From: Flavobacterium pallidum
GTDB taxonomy: Bacteria > Bacteroidota > Bacteroidia > Flavobacteriales > Flavobacteriaceae
Assembly: GCF_003097535.1 (NCBI RefSeq)
Contig: NZ_CP029187.1
Span: 310,001-374,000 of the forward strand
Length of the DNA stretch: 64,000 nt
Direction of reading: 5' to 3'
The notes beneath the pieces were generated by a model. The model did not search any database. It was not told the origin of the DNA and saw only the letters and a program-made list of their open reading frames with translations. The number at the start of each line of letters is the position of its first letter. The first letter of the stretch is position 1. This document shows, in pieces, positions 27,891 to 36,715 of this stretch. Position numbers and translations under genes: made by a program.

Positions 27891-28160
27891 ATGTACTTAA
27901 CTAAAGAAGTTAAAGAAGAAATCTTCGCTAAACACGGAGGAGCAGCAACAAACACAGGAAGCGCTGAAGGTCAGATCGCATTGTTCACACACAGGATTTC
28001 ACATCTTACGGAGCACCTGAAAAAAAATCGCCACGATTTCAACACAGAGCGTTCGCTTGTGTTACTGGTAGGTAAAAGAAGGGCGTTACTTGATTATCTG
28101 AAGAAAAAAGACATCAACAGATATCGTGAGATCATCAAAGTATTGAATATCAGAAAATAA
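27891..28160 (+). CDS. rpsO: 30S ribosomal protein S15 (uS15)
   Basis: An 89-residue S15, which binds 16S rRNA in the central domain early in 30S assembly. The segments GSAEGQIALFTHRISHLTEHL, KNRHDFNTERSLVLLVGKRRALLDYL and DINRYREIIKVLNIRK are characteristic (given here as landmarks, each within the conserved core). ATG 27891 gives the universal length. It is followed by a terminator and by pnp, the classic rpsO-pnp order. The leader is about 50 bases, long enough for S15 autoregulation, which is not shown. Confidence 0.98.
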   Translation: MYLTKEVKEEIFAKHGGAATNTGSAEGQIALFTHRISHLTEHLKKNRHDFNTERSLVLLVGKRRALLDYLKKKDINRYREIIKVLNIRK

Positions 28161-28170
28161 TTCGACGAAA

Positions 28171-28199
28171 AAGAGGTGCCCACGCGCCTCTTTTTTTTT
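28171..28199 (+). terminator. Intrinsic terminator after rpsO
   Basis: An AAGAGGTGC/GCGCCTCTT stem (one non-Watson-Crick pair) with a short loop is followed by nine T. Confidence 0.85.
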
Positions 28200-28274
28200 C
28201 ATAAAAACGGCAGTTAGCCGATACAGCATGTCTTAAGCCGCGGGCTAAGATTTAAAAAAAGTTTAGTTTTTCAT

Positions 28275-28319
28275 TGGGTTCTTTAAACAACTACACACAA
28301 CAACACAACTAAGAACCCA
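28275..28319 (+). promoter_or_regulatory. Long-range stem in the pnp leader
   Basis: TGGGTTCTT (28275-28283) pairs perfectly with AAGAACCCA (28311-28319) across a 27-base A/C-rich loop, ending 27 bases before the pnp ATG. PNPase genes of enterobacteria are autoregulated through a leader hairpin cut by RNase III; a similar use here is a hypothesis. Confidence 0.45.
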
Positions 28320-28346
28320 TTGTTTAACTTTTGAGAATTAAATTTT

Positions 28347-30650
28347 ATGATTCCACAATTATTTGTAGAAAGCATCGATTTAGGTGATGGAAGAAGCATC
28401 ACAATCGAGACAGGGCGCCTGGCGAAACAAGCCGACGGATCTGTAGTAGTAAGAATTGGAAAAACTGTCATTTTAGGCACAGTTGTTTCCGCAAGAAAAG
28501 CGACTCCGGGAGTTGACTTTTTACCTTTAACGGTAGATTACCGTGAGAAATTTGCAGCAGCCGGCCGTTTCCCGGGAGGTTTCTTCAAAAGGGAAGCGCG
28601 TCCAAGCGACAGCGAAGTATTGACCATGAGACTGGTAGACCGCGTTTTGCGTCCACTGTTTCCAAGTGATTACCATGCTGAAGTACAGGTGATGATCCAG
28701 TTGATGTCACATGACGAAGACGTGATGCCGGATGCATTGGCAGGTTTGGCCGCATCGGCAGCGTTGGCATTGTCTGACATCCCGTTTGAAACCTTGATTT
28801 CTGAAGCCAGGGTTGGCCGCATCAACGGTGAATTCATCATCAATCCAAGCCGCGCACAATTGGAAGAATCTGACATCGACATGATGATCGGTGCTTCAAC
28901 CGATTCCATCGCGATGGTAGAAGGTGAAATGAAAGAGATTTCAGAAAAAGAAATGGTGGAAGCCATTAAATTCGCCCACGAACACATCAAAAACCAAATC
29001 GCGGCGCAGGAGCGTCTGCAGGCTGCTTTCGGTAAAAAAGAAGTACGCGAGTACGATCAGGAAAAATCCGATGAGGCCATCCATGCGAAAGTAAGGGAAG
29101 CCGCTTACGATAAAATCTACGCCATTGCAAGCAAAGGGTCGGCAAAACAAGAGCGTTCTGCTGCGTTTGACGCTGTAAAGGAAGAAGTAAAGGCTTTGTT
29201 CACCGAAGAAGAATTGCTTGAAAACGGGGACCTGGTTTCGAAATACTTTAAGGAAGTCAACAAAGAAGCCGTCCGTAACGTAACCTTAGATTTAGGCACA
29301 CGCCTCGACGGAAGGAAAACGACTGAAATCCGCCCAATCTGGTGCGAAGTGGACTATCTGCCATCAGTACACGGATCGGCATTGTTCACCCGTGGAGAAA
29401 CCCAGGCGCTGGCTACGGCAACATTGGGGACTTCAAGAGAAGCAAACCAAATCGATTCGCCATCAGAGCAAGGAGAAGAAAAATTCTACTTACACTATAA
29501 TTTCCCGCCATTTTCTACCGGTGAAGCGCGTCCGTTAAGGGGTACTTCACGTCGTGAAGTGGGTCACGGAAACCTGGCACAACGCGCCCTGAAAAACATG
29601 ATCCCTGCTGAGAATCCATACACGATCCGTGTGGTTTCCGAAGTATTGGAGTCTAACGGTTCCTCTTCTATGGCGACCGTTTGCGCCGGAACTCTGGCTT
29701 TGATGGATGCCGGTGTCCAGATGATCCGTCCGGTTTCAGGAATTGCTATGGGTTTGATTACAGATGGCGAGCGTTTCGCGGTATTGTCCGATATCCTGGG
29801 TGATGAAGATCACTTAGGCGATATGGATTTCAAGGTAACGGGAACTGAAAAAGGAATCACTGCCTGTCAGATGGACATCAAGATCGACGGTTTGAAATAC
29901 GAAATCATGGAGCAGGCATTAGCGCAGGCACGTGACGGACGTTTGCATATCCTTGGAAAACTGGTTGAAACATTAGACACGCCACGTGCAGATGTTAAGG
30001 ACCACGCTCCGAAAATCATCATGCGTACCATCCCTGGTGCGTTTATCGGCGCGCTTATCGGTCCTGGAGGAAAAGTAATCCAGGAATTGCAGAAAGCTAC
30101 CGGAACAACCATCGTGATCAACGAGGTGAACGAAGAAGGCATCGTGGAAATCCTTGGTACCGATCCAGCGGGTATCGCTGCGGTACTGGCGAAAATCGAT
30201 TCGATTATCTTCAAGCCTACTGTTGGTGAATCATACGAAGTGAAAGTCATTAAGATGCTTGACTTCGGTGCTGTCGTAGAATATACGGAAGCTCCGGGCA
30301 ACGAGGTATTGCTGCACGTTTCAGAATTGGACTGGGCACGTACTGAAAATGTATCTGACGTGGTGAATATGGGCGATGTGTTTATGGTGAAATACATCGG
30401 CATCGATCCTAAGACCCGGAAAGAAAAAGTGTCAAGGAAAGCCCTGATGCCAAGACCTCCAAGGGACGAAAACGCCCCAAGGGAAGACCGTGGACCGCGT
30501 CCGGAGAGACGTGACGACCGTGGCCCGAGAAGGGATGACCGCAGGGACGACAGGAACCGTGACAACCGCGGGCCACGTCCTGAAAGAAGAGATGACAACG
30601 CCGACAAAGGATCGAACAACGATCAGGCGGAGCAGGCTCCTCAGGAATAA
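28347..30650 (+). CDS. pnp: Polyribonucleotide nucleotidyltransferase (PNPase)
   Basis: A 767-residue phosphorolytic 3'-5' exoribonuclease that degrades RNA and can also add tails. Two RNase PH domains are seen (first with [18 protein letters not shown], second with [27 protein letters not shown] core, shown in part), then KH ([20 protein letters not shown]) and S1 ([20 protein letters not shown]). The last 60 residues form an Arg/Asp-rich disordered tail (repeats of GPRPERRDD) likely to bind RNA. It lies behind rpsO and a terminator, and is closed by a strong terminator. Confidence 0.98.
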   Translation: MIPQLFVESIDLGDGRSITIETGRLAKQADGSVVVRIGKTVILGTVVSARKATPGVDFLPLTVDYREKFAAAGRFPGGFFKREARPSDSEVLTMRLVDRVLRPLFPSDYHAEVQVMIQLMSHDEDVMPDALAGLAASAALALSDIPFETLISEARVGRINGEFIINPSRAQLEESDIDMMIGASTDSIAMVEGEMKEISEKEMVEAIKFAHEHIKNQIAAQERLQAAFGKKEVREYDQEKSDEAIHAKVREAAYDKIYAIASKGSAKQERSAAFDAVKEEVKALFTEEELLENGDLVSKYFKEVNKEAVRNVTLDLGTRLDGRKTTEIRPIWCEVDYLPSVHGSALFTRGETQALATATLGTSREANQIDSPSEQGEEKFYLHYNFPPFSTGEARPLRGTSRREVGHGNLAQRALKNMIPAENPYTIRVVSEVLESNGSSSMATVCAGTLALMDAGVQMIRPVSGIAMGLITDGERFAVLSDILGDEDHLGDMDFKVTGTEKGITACQMDIKIDGLKYEIMEQALAQARDGRLHILGKLVETLDTPRADVKDHAPKIIMRTIPGAFIGALIGPGGKVIQELQKATGTTIVINEVNEEGIVEILGTDPAGIAAVLAKIDSIIFKPTVGESYEVKVIKMLDFGAVVEYTEAPGNEVLLHVSELDWARTENVSDVVNMGDVFMVKYIGIDPKTRKEKVSRKALMPRPPRDENAPREDRGPRPERRDDRGPRRDDRRDDRNRDNRGPRPERRDDNADKGSNNDQAEQAPQE

Positions 30651-30670
30651 TTTACAGTTATTAATTCATA

Positions 30671-30703
30671 AAGAACCCCGAAGTTTAGGCTTCGGGGTTC
30701 TTT
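30671..30703 (+). terminator. Intrinsic terminator after pnp
   Basis: A perfect 13-base-pair stem (30671-30683 with 30690-30702) with a 6-base loop. The right arm ends in TTCTTT. It separates pnp from the convergent HAD gene. Confidence 0.85.
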
Positions 30704-30747
30704 GATTTAAGTTGGATCGGGAATTCGGAAGAGATGGCCGTTGCTGC

Positions 30748-31353
30748 TTACGCTGGTATCACTTCGGAAAGCGCCGCTTCCAATTGTGCCGGGTTTTGAA
30801 AATGTATCGCATAAAAACCCATTTCCCTTGCAGCATTGACATTGTGGATGTTGTCGTCTATAAAGATGCTTTCTTCCGCTTTCAGATGGTACCTGTCGAG
30901 CAGCAATTGGTAAATCCCTGGGTCGGGTTTAATAAGCTTTTCGGTTCCTGATACTACGATGCCGTCAAATACCTTAAAAAACGGAAACCTGCGGTAAGCA
31001 ATATCAATCGTCTCTGCAGACCAGTTGGTCAGGCCATACAACGGATATTTTTTTTCCTTCAGCTTATACAGCAGCGCCACCGTTTCCGGGATGTCGCCTT
31101 TGAGCATGACTTCCCATTGCCCGTAGAACAGCGCGATCATGTCGCTATGTCCGGGAAATTCCCGCTGCAAGCCCATTGTGGCTTCCGAAAGCGGACGCCC
31201 GCGGTCCTGCTCGATGTTCCATTCGTCGGTACAGATGTTTTTCAGGAACCATTCCATTTCCTCCGGATCCTTGAAATGGTCTTTGTACAAATGCCTTGGG
31301 TTCCAGTCCACCAATACGCCTCCGAAGTCGAAGATGATGTTTTTGTATACCAT
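30748..31353 (-). CDS. HAD family hydrolase (HAD-IA, YihX-like)
   Basis: A 201-residue HAD-superfamily hydrolase. Motif I is FDFGGVLVD: the nucleophile Asp is present and the second Asp is Gly, a variant shared with YihX-type sugar phosphatases. Motif II is YGLTNWS, and motif IV is EESIFIDDNIHNVNAA. The substrate is probably a small phosphorylated metabolite. No signal peptide. It is convergent with pnp. Confidence 0.85.
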   Translation of the reverse strand: MVYKNIIFDFGGVLVDWNPRHLYKDHFKDPEEMEWFLKNICTDEWNIEQDRGRPLSEATMGLQREFPGHSDMIALFYGQWEVMLKGDIPETVALLYKLKEKKYPLYGLTNWSAETIDIAYRRFPFFKVFDGIVVSGTEKLIKPDPGIYQLLLDRYHLKAEESIFIDDNIHNVNAAREMGFYAIHFQNPAQLEAALSEVIPA

Positions 31354-31420
31354 GTTGTTTATATTGTTAAAGGTGGGGATTTTAAAGGTAAAAAGCCTAT
31401 GGCAGTTTTAAAATCTGATG

Positions 31421-31915
31421 CTATTTCCTCTCTTTCCTGTCGAGCGTCAGGTTCACCGCAAGGTTCACGAATCCCGGAATGGGCAGCAAATCCTTATGCA
31501 TCAGCGTAAGCTGCGGGTTGAAGGTCAGCCTGAATTTATCACCGCCAATCCCGAAGACCGGAACGAACCGTAATGAATATTTGTCAAAATCGGTATACGA
31601 TATCACTTCCGCACCAAAAGCCAGGAACTGGAAATAAACGATGCCGCTGACTTTTGGACCAACGACCAGTTTATGCGTATTAAGCCCCACTTCCGTACCG
31701 GTGCCGTATTGAAACCCGCCGCCGTGCATGCCGCCATACACCGACCTGTTGACACCCAGATCCAGGAAATGATACGCTTTCTCACCGTCCTGTGCCCCGA
31801 CGTAGTTGTAGCCGACCCCCAGGTTCAGCGCTTTGTATATGCCAAGATCCCTTTTCTTCTGCCCAAATAAAAAAGCTGTACAGCACAGCAATGCAATGGT
31901 AATTTTGGTTTTCAT
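31421..31915 (-). CDS. Exported beta-rich protein, function unknown
   Basis: A 164-residue protein with a signal peptide (MKTKITIALLCCTAFLFGQ). The mature part alternates aromatic and glycine-rich strands (LGVGYNYVGAQ, YGGMHGGGFQYGTG, VNLAVNLTLDRK), as in a small outer-membrane beta-barrel. Not a family I recognise. It is a single gene, 67 bases from the HAD gene on the same strand. Confidence 0.6.
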   Translation of the reverse strand: MKTKITIALLCCTAFLFGQKKRDLGIYKALNLGVGYNYVGAQDGEKAYHFLDLGVNRSVYGGMHGGGFQYGTGTEVGLNTHKLVVGPKVSGIVYFQFLAFGAEVISYTDFDKYSLRFVPVFGIGGDKFRLTFNPQLTLMHKDLLPIPGFVNLAVNLTLDRKERK

Positions 31916-32111
31916 GTTTGTGGTTTGGAGTAGAACGGTGGATTGGGGGATTTATTGGTTGTGATGTACTTGCAAAATGGTGTGTGCGGATGGATTGCAA
32001 ATCCGCGCTGTCGTGTCAACATGTCCATATTAGATGGCACAAGTTGGAGGTTCACATTGGCAGGGGGATGAGCGTGTGGGCACAGATCACAAAGCCGGGA
32101 CAGCATGGCGC

Positions 32112-33158
32112 TCATTTTCTACGTCCAAACCCATTCATGTACAACATTAAAATGATTAATATTCCTGAAAGACTAATAGTCAGACTAATTATCTTTTCTG
32201 GATTTCCGTGTGAAATAAGATAATATGCTTCTGCAAAATCACTATATAAAAAACCTGCTATAGTAAAAATTATTCCAAAAATGAACATTACTCGCTCATG
32301 CAATGTAAATACACCTAATTTTTTTTCAATAGATTTGTTCAACAATGGACTCCTTCTAAAGAAATTCAGTTTTGGTTCTAATTCCATTTTTTGAGCTATT
32401 CTATTCCAAATTTCGGATAATGATTCTTTATAGAGCGATTTAGAAATGTCATCCCAAAAACTATTTTCTCCGAAACTATTCATAACATCCATATCAAATG
32501 GTATGCGTCCAATATATGTTGAACCATTACCCATTTTATCAAATGAGTGAATATTTCTTGCTTTATTAATAATTCTAAAAATAGGTTTTTGTGAGTTATC
32601 TTTTTCAAGCTGCTTTATCAAAGTATTTGCAGTAACATCTGATATGTAGTCATCTTCCTGAACACAAATTGAAAAATCTGAAATAGAATGTATTTTTGAA
32701 ACTAAAACATCATAACCTGCCCTACAATCTAGTATTACGTAATCATATTTTTTTAACGGTATGAGATTTATTAATGTATCTAGAGATTCACTAAAAAATT
32801 TATTTTCATCAAGCATAGGATTATCAAGATTTAAAGCTTGATCAATTCTATTTACTGCTGGAAGAATATCAAAAGAGCGATGCCTTCGAATACCCAATTC
32901 GGATTTATCAAACAAAAGTGATTGGTTATTATATAAAACATCAAAAACACTAATTTCTTGAGCATTTAAAATATTTAAAACTTCTCCTTTATGAAAATAT
33001 AGTAGTGCAGTCAGGCCTCTAACGTAAACATCTAAATCAACAACAAGAACCTGCGTTCCCTGATTGCCTAACAATTCTGCTAAAATTGAACAAAATAGAG
33101 TTTTACCTGTACCTCCTTTTCCACTAACAACATTGATGATCTTTCCTGATTCGCTCAT
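32112..33158 (-). CDS. ParA/MinD-like ATPase with C-terminal transmembrane anchor
   Basis: A 348-residue P-loop ATPase of the ParA/MinD (SIMIBI) group: deviant Walker A KGGTGKT (14-20), Walker A' VVDLDVYVRG (39-48) and Walker B YVILDCRAG (140-148). The CRAG after Walker B replaces the TPPG of partition ParA proteins and is more like ATPases of conflict or signalling systems. Unusually, it ends with two membrane helices (about 290-306 and 322-341). It overlaps the next upstream gene (small membrane protein) by four bases (ATGA), so they are coupled. Base composition is much more A+T-rich than its neighbours, suggesting acquisition. No ParB, parS or plasmid gene is near. Function unknown. Confidence 0.75.
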   Translation of the reverse strand: MSESGKIINVVSGKGGTGKTLFCSILAELLGNQGTQVLVVDLDVYVRGLTALLYFHKGEVLNILNAQEISVFDVLYNNQSLLFDKSELGIRRHRSFDILPAVNRIDQALNLDNPMLDENKFFSESLDTLINLIPLKKYDYVILDCRAGYDVLVSKIHSISDFSICVQEDDYISDVTANTLIKQLEKDNSQKPIFRIINKARNIHSFDKMGNGSTYIGRIPFDMDVMNSFGENSFWDDISKSLYKESLSEIWNRIAQKMELEPKLNFFRRSPLLNKSIEKKLGVFTLHERVMFIFGIIFTIAGFLYSDFAEAYYLISHGNPEKIISLTISLSGILIILMLYMNGFGRRK

Positions 33159-33502
33159 TGTTTAATCAATTTAAGTATTAAAATAGTAATAATGCCTTGT
33201 AAAAAAAGGCTAATCAGTAGTGTTTGCCAAACAATATTAAATACGTTCTCCAAAGTAACATCAGTCATGCCGTATTTTAAGCAATGCAATGGGTACATTA
33301 TGATTGAAAACCAAATTATACCTAAAGATATTTTAGAATAATATGTATCAAGATGTTTCACAGCTTTAGTTGTGTTTTTAGTAAGATAAGATAGTATTAT
33401 AAATATCCATAGATTCCCACTAATAAATGAAAAAAACATTAAAGCCAATGCCTTTGGGGAACTAAGAATATATTTTGTAATAGCGTTTTCTACTTCCTTC
33501 AT
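33155..33502 (-). CDS. Small membrane protein coupled to the ParA-like ATPase
   Basis: A 115-residue protein with three hydrophobic helices (about 18-42, 58-75, 90-112) separated by short charged loops. No recognised family. It is first in a two-gene unit; its stop overlaps the start of the ATPase gene in ATGA, which implies linked translation and a shared membrane complex. It shares the very low G+C of the ATPase gene. A TATATTTG element lies just upstream. Confidence 0.65.
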   Translation of the reverse strand: MKEVENAITKYILSSPKALALMFFSFISGNLWIFIILSYLTKNTTKAVKHLDTYYSKISLGIIWFSIIMYPLHCLKYGMTDVTLENVFNIVWQTLLISLFLQGIITILILKLIKQ

Positions 33503-33519
33503 CTTTTTTTATTTATAAT

Positions 33520-33527
33520 CAAATATA
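33520..33527 (-). promoter_or_regulatory. Candidate -7 element for the ATPase cassette
   Basis: TATATTTG on the minus strand matches TAnnTTTG and ends 17 bases before the start codon of the small membrane protein. The region is very A+T-rich, so a chance match is possible; no TTG at -33. Confidence 0.35.
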
Positions 33528-33575
33528 TAATATTTTTTATGCCTTTGATATTTGCCTCTTATTTTCAGTACCCCC

Positions 33576-33947
33576 CTACCTCCCCAACAACCTCCTCACC
33601 TCCTCCACGCTCTTCTTACTCAAAAACTCCTCCACGCTCATCATGTCCGGGACCGGCCTATGCTGTGGGAGGTTCATCAGCGGGTGGTCCTTGTCGAGGT
33701 GCAGGTCGCGCCGTGCAAACAGGTGGTTGGGCTCGCAGCGCAGTGCGGTACAGATCTTCGTAAGCTGTATCAGGTTGATCTGGCAGGCTTCCCCTTTAAG
33801 CAGCTTGCTCACCGAGTTGGGATTGATGCCTAACTTTTGTAAAAATGCCGTAGGGTGCGTGATGCCCCGGCTCAGGATAGCGGGCCTGATGTCCAGTACC
33901 AGACTGCTCTGGCCGGGATTTAGCGTCCCGCGCTTGACTTTTCTCAT
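33576..33947 (-). CDS. Cro/CI-type helix-turn-helix regulator
   Basis: A 123-residue protein with an XRE-like DNA-binding domain at about residues 32-80 (FLQKLGINPNSVSKLLKGEA, LIQLTKICTALRCEPNHLF). The C-terminus (MMSVEEFLSKKSVEEVRRLLGR) is a helix likely for dimerisation. The G+C is much higher than in the adjacent ATPase cassette. It faces away from a 21-base repeat array, which could hold its operator sites, although no binding site can be named. Confidence 0.8.
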   Translation of the reverse strand: MRKVKRGTLNPGQSSLVLDIRPAILSRGITHPTAFLQKLGINPNSVSKLLKGEACQINLIQLTKICTALRCEPNHLFARRDLHLDKDHPLMNLPQHRPVPDMMSVEEFLSKKSVEEVRRLLGR

Positions 33948-34156
33948 GCGTGGATGGTGTTAACTGTTTGGCGGGGGACCGATTACTCCAAATCTATAAA
34001 AAAATACCATAACCTGTAGCCGTAGTACGTGTTTTCCCGACATTTTTCAAGCACAAATACATATAACGCTCATCCATAATGATTTAGCATCGCAGCATAC
34101 GGGCTGAAATGTATATTAAATATACATTTATATATATTATAAGTACAATATTATAC

Positions 34157-34283
34157 ATTAGAAGTACACCGTTGTCCATTAGAAATACACCGTTGTCCAT
34201 TAGAAGTACAGCATTATTGATTAGAAGTACACCCATTGTCCATTAGAAGTATACTGTTATCCATTAGAAGTACACCATTGTAT
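34157..34283. repeat. Six tandem copies of a 21-base repeat
   Basis: Six head-to-tail units begin with ATTAGAA: 34157, 34178, 34199, 34220 (22 bases), 34242 and 34263. Consensus is near ATTAGAAGTACACCGTTGTCC. Degenerate half-units flank the array (ATTATAAGTACA before, ATTAGATATAG after). The array is in the 472-base gap between the HTH gene and the 311-residue protein; the remainder of the gap is A+T-rich with no gene seen. There are no unique spacers, so it is not a CRISPR. It may be a regulator-binding array or a variable-number repeat. Confidence 0.85.
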
Positions 34284-34419
34284 ATTAGATATAGCTGCAG
34301 GTTATAACCGGTCTAAATTAGGCGCCTGAATGATGCTTTTCATGCTTTCCATCACCTTTTTATCCTACTTTCGGCCTATCAATGGTCCCCACCTGAAGTG
34401 TAACTTTAAAACTATTGAT

Positions 34420-35355
34420 ATGACCAGAGACCAGGAAGCTTTCTTCGCGATGGCGCTGAAAGTAAAAAACTACGGAACCAAGAATGCGGCTTCGATGACG
34501 GCCATTCCCGCCGTCGCCGCGTTGTACACCCAGCTCGGTACCCACATTACCCAGCTTATCGCCGCCGACACCGGCAGCCGCGCCGACCTTACAGGCTATG
34601 CCGTGGGCAAGGAAACCAAACGGCAGGCGCTAATCGCGCTCGGGATCAAGGTCACCAACGCCGTCACATCCTATGCCGTGATGAACAGCGACCCGGTGTT
34701 GCGCAACCGTGCCGACTTTACGATGAGCAGTTGGGAAAAGATCTCTGAGGACGCGCTCATTTCGCAGGCCTCCATCGTAAAGAACCTCGCCACGCCATTG
34801 GGTGCCGCACTGGTACCGTTTGGCGCCGCCGTAGCCGACATTACCGCTTTGGGCACCGCCCTGACGGCATTCATCGATTCGGTTTCGGATCCTTCGCTTG
34901 CCATAGACCAGCGCAAGATCGACAACAGGCAGGTTGCAGCCCTCATCGGCAACATCAGGGACTTGTTTGATGACAAGCTCGATGTGCTGATGCGCAGCTT
35001 TGCCGTGAACAACCCGACGGTGTATAACCTGTACCAGTCGGCCCGTGCCATCGATCTCAACGGGGCCGTGCAAAGTCCCACATCCACCGTCACCGTGCCG
35101 CCCGCGACGGTCATGACGGTGCATACCGCGGCGTCATATGACCCGGACACCTTCTACACCTTGCAGAACCAGGGGCCTGATGCCCTGCAGTGCAGCCTTT
35201 CGACAGCCAGTGACCACGAAGGCCCGGAACCGGTGTTGCTCCTGCCCGGCGAGACCCGTGCCAGGCTGGCGGCCAACCTCGCTCCTTCAGGAACCTTCCT
35301 GGTGGCCAACAATCCGGGGAATGTGGCGGTGGTGTTGAAGATTTGGGTGGAGTGA
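34420..35355 (+). CDS. Unrecognised 311-residue protein, helical bundle plus beta domain
   Basis: Not a family with a known function. Residues 1-212 are predicted long amphipathic helices rich in Ala (VAALYTQLGTHITQLI, LVPFGAAVADITALGTALTA). A Thr/Pro hinge (218-230, SPTSTVTVPPAT) leads to an 80-residue beta-rich domain with LLLPGETRARLAANL and FLVANNPGNVAVVLKIWVE. No signal peptide or membrane helix. ATG 34420 is preferred over 34330 since the earlier stretch does not look coding. Its G+C is higher than its surroundings, opposite to the ATPase cassette. The bundle-plus-Ig-like shape could suit a surface or particle protein, but nothing nearby supports that. Confidence 0.65.
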   Translation: MTRDQEAFFAMALKVKNYGTKNAASMTAIPAVAALYTQLGTHITQLIAADTGSRADLTGYAVGKETKRQALIALGIKVTNAVTSYAVMNSDPVLRNRADFTMSSWEKISEDALISQASIVKNLATPLGAALVPFGAAVADITALGTALTAFIDSVSDPSLAIDQRKIDNRQVAALIGNIRDLFDDKLDVLMRSFAVNNPTVYNLYQSARAIDLNGAVQSPTSTVTVPPATVMTVHTAASYDPDTFYTLQNQGPDALQCSLSTASDHEGPEPVLLLPGETRARLAANLAPSGTFLVANNPGNVAVVLKIWVE

Positions 35356-35392
35356 GGATTGAACTTGTGCAAAAATCCATTTCTTTTGCAGA

Positions 35393-35992
35393 ATGAACAC
35401 GTTTAATAAACTCATCCTCCTCTGTTTGCTGGCGATTTCAAATTCGGGCAATGCACAGCAATCTGTTGCCGTCACCTTCACTTTGCAGGATGTGGCATCG
35501 TTGGAACGGTACCTGTCAGAGCAAGGCGTTGCGTTCCGGGCGACTGATCTCGTTACGCTGAAGAATTTTAATGCCTTCGCCAATTACAATAAGCAGGATA
35601 AGCTTTCCGTGCCCGAGATATATTTCTTCAACCGCGAGGGCTTCATGGTCCGCAACCGTTTCAATAAGAATGAATGCACCGAGGTGATTGGTGACATCGA
35701 TAAGATCAACGCAATGAAAGCCATACGCACAGAAAAGCTGTCTGCCTGGCTTTCGCAGATTGCGGTATCGGAAGGGAACGATACCCAAACCAGCCCGGAT
35801 TGCACGATAATTATCGATTGGGCGGTATTTGCCGGAAAGGAAATGAATGCGCAGGCGTTCGAATGGTATCGTGAAATCAATAAACAAAAGGCAAACGGCC
35901 GGAAAATAAAATGCTACCTGCTGAATCTTGACCTGCAGCAATCCTGGAATCTTACTGATAACCAGAAGAAAGCGCTGGGAATCGGGGAATAG
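35393..35992 (+). CDS. Exported protein, function unknown
   Basis: A 199-residue protein with a signal peptide (MNTFNKLILLCLLAISNSGNAQQ). The mature part alternates strands and helices (VPEIYFFNREGFMV, TIIIDWAVFAGKEMN, KIKCYLLNLDLQQSW), hinting at an alpha/beta thioredoxin-like fold, but no CxxC is present. It follows the 311-residue protein gene by 37 bases on the same strand and is closed by a terminator. No family recognised. Confidence 0.6.
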   Translation: MNTFNKLILLCLLAISNSGNAQQSVAVTFTLQDVASLERYLSEQGVAFRATDLVTLKNFNAFANYNKQDKLSVPEIYFFNREGFMVRNRFNKNECTEVIGDIDKINAMKAIRTEKLSAWLSQIAVSEGNDTQTSPDCTIIIDWAVFAGKEMNAQAFEWYREINKQKANGRKIKCYLLNLDLQQSWNLTDNQKKALGIGE

Positions 35993-36008
35993 CATTTTAG
36001 ATTTGAAA

Positions 36009-36041
36009 GAAACCCCGAAGTACATTTCGGGGTTTCGTTTT
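36009..36041 (+). terminator. Intrinsic terminator
   Basis: A perfect 11-base-pair stem (36009-36019 with 36026-36036) with a 6-base loop and a short T run. It closes the exported protein gene ending at 35992. Confidence 0.8.
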
Positions 36042-36100
36042 GTCGTGAAAACGATCTGCTTTACCCGTTTCAGAGTTTAAAACCTAAAACGATAATGTGC

Positions 36101-36715
36101 CTAAAAATTCCAGCTCCCCGACACGCCAACATTAACAGATGATGCCCCGAAATCCCGTTCCGCACTGCCATTGAAAAGGCCGTAAGGCGAATAATGGTAG
36201 CTGCAATGCACGCCAAATCCGTGAAACATTAGCTTAATGCCCTGCGACAACGCGATGGTGTGGAGCGCAGGACTGAAATCCATACTGTCATACGGCTCCC
36301 CTTCGGGCTTGCTGTAGTGCAGGTATTTCCAGCCGATCCCGGAATTGGTTTCGATATGGAAATTCCCATTCGGCGACTGGTACCAGAATCTCGTGTACCG
36401 CAAACCCAGGAGGAACGTGGTCTTACTGCCTTCGAGCAGGATTTTCTGGTTGTTTACATTGTACTCAACGGCCCGGCCTTTGATGACCGCTCCCAACTCG
36501 GCCCCGAAATCGATAAACTGCCGCCTTGCCACTTTGGTCCGCATATAGAAGCCGGTGTTTATGGAACTTTGATATTTGTCTGCCAGCGCACCCAGGGGAG
36601 TGCCGTAACTGACTTCAACGATATTTCTCTTGTACACGTCCACCTTAGGGACCACTATAGTGTCCTGCGCCTGCATCTTACACGCGATCAGGACCAGGAA
36701 AAGCAGCTTATTCAT
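36101..36715 (-). CDS. Exported beta-barrel-like protein, function unknown
   Basis: A 204-residue protein with a short signal peptide (MNKLLFLVLIACKMQAQ). The mature part has alternating beta strands with aromatic ends (NIVEVSYGTPLG, FLLGLRYTRFWYQ, GVHCSYHYSPYGLF, and SSVNVGVSGSWNF at the C-terminus ending in Phe), the pattern of a small outer-membrane barrel. It overlaps the end of the next upstream gene by eight bases, so both are probably one unit. No family recognised. Confidence 0.6.
   Translation of the reverse strand: MNKLLFLVLIACKMQAQDTIVVPKVDVYKRNIVEVSYGTPLGALADKYQSSINTGFYMRTKVARRQFIDFGAELGAVIKGRAVEYNVNNQKILLEGSKTTFLLGLRYTRFWYQSPNGNFHIETNSGIGWKYLHYSKPEGEPYDSMDFSPALHTIALSQGIKLMFHGFGVHCSYHYSPYGLFNGSAERDFGASSVNVGVSGSWNF

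Noticed and set aside
31981..32010. Mobile-element end (GCGGAT...ATCCGC palindrome beside the A+T-rich cassette)
   Set aside because: Only a 6-base stem; no matching copy at the other end of the cassette and no target-site duplication seen.
34157..34283. CRISPR array
   Set aside because: The units are contiguous 21-base repeats without unique spacers, and there are no cas genes.
34630..35150. Two open frames on the minus strand of about 160 codons
   Set aside because: Antisense to the 311-residue protein gene in a G+C-rich stretch where stops are rare; peptide is His/Arg-rich and looks non-coding.
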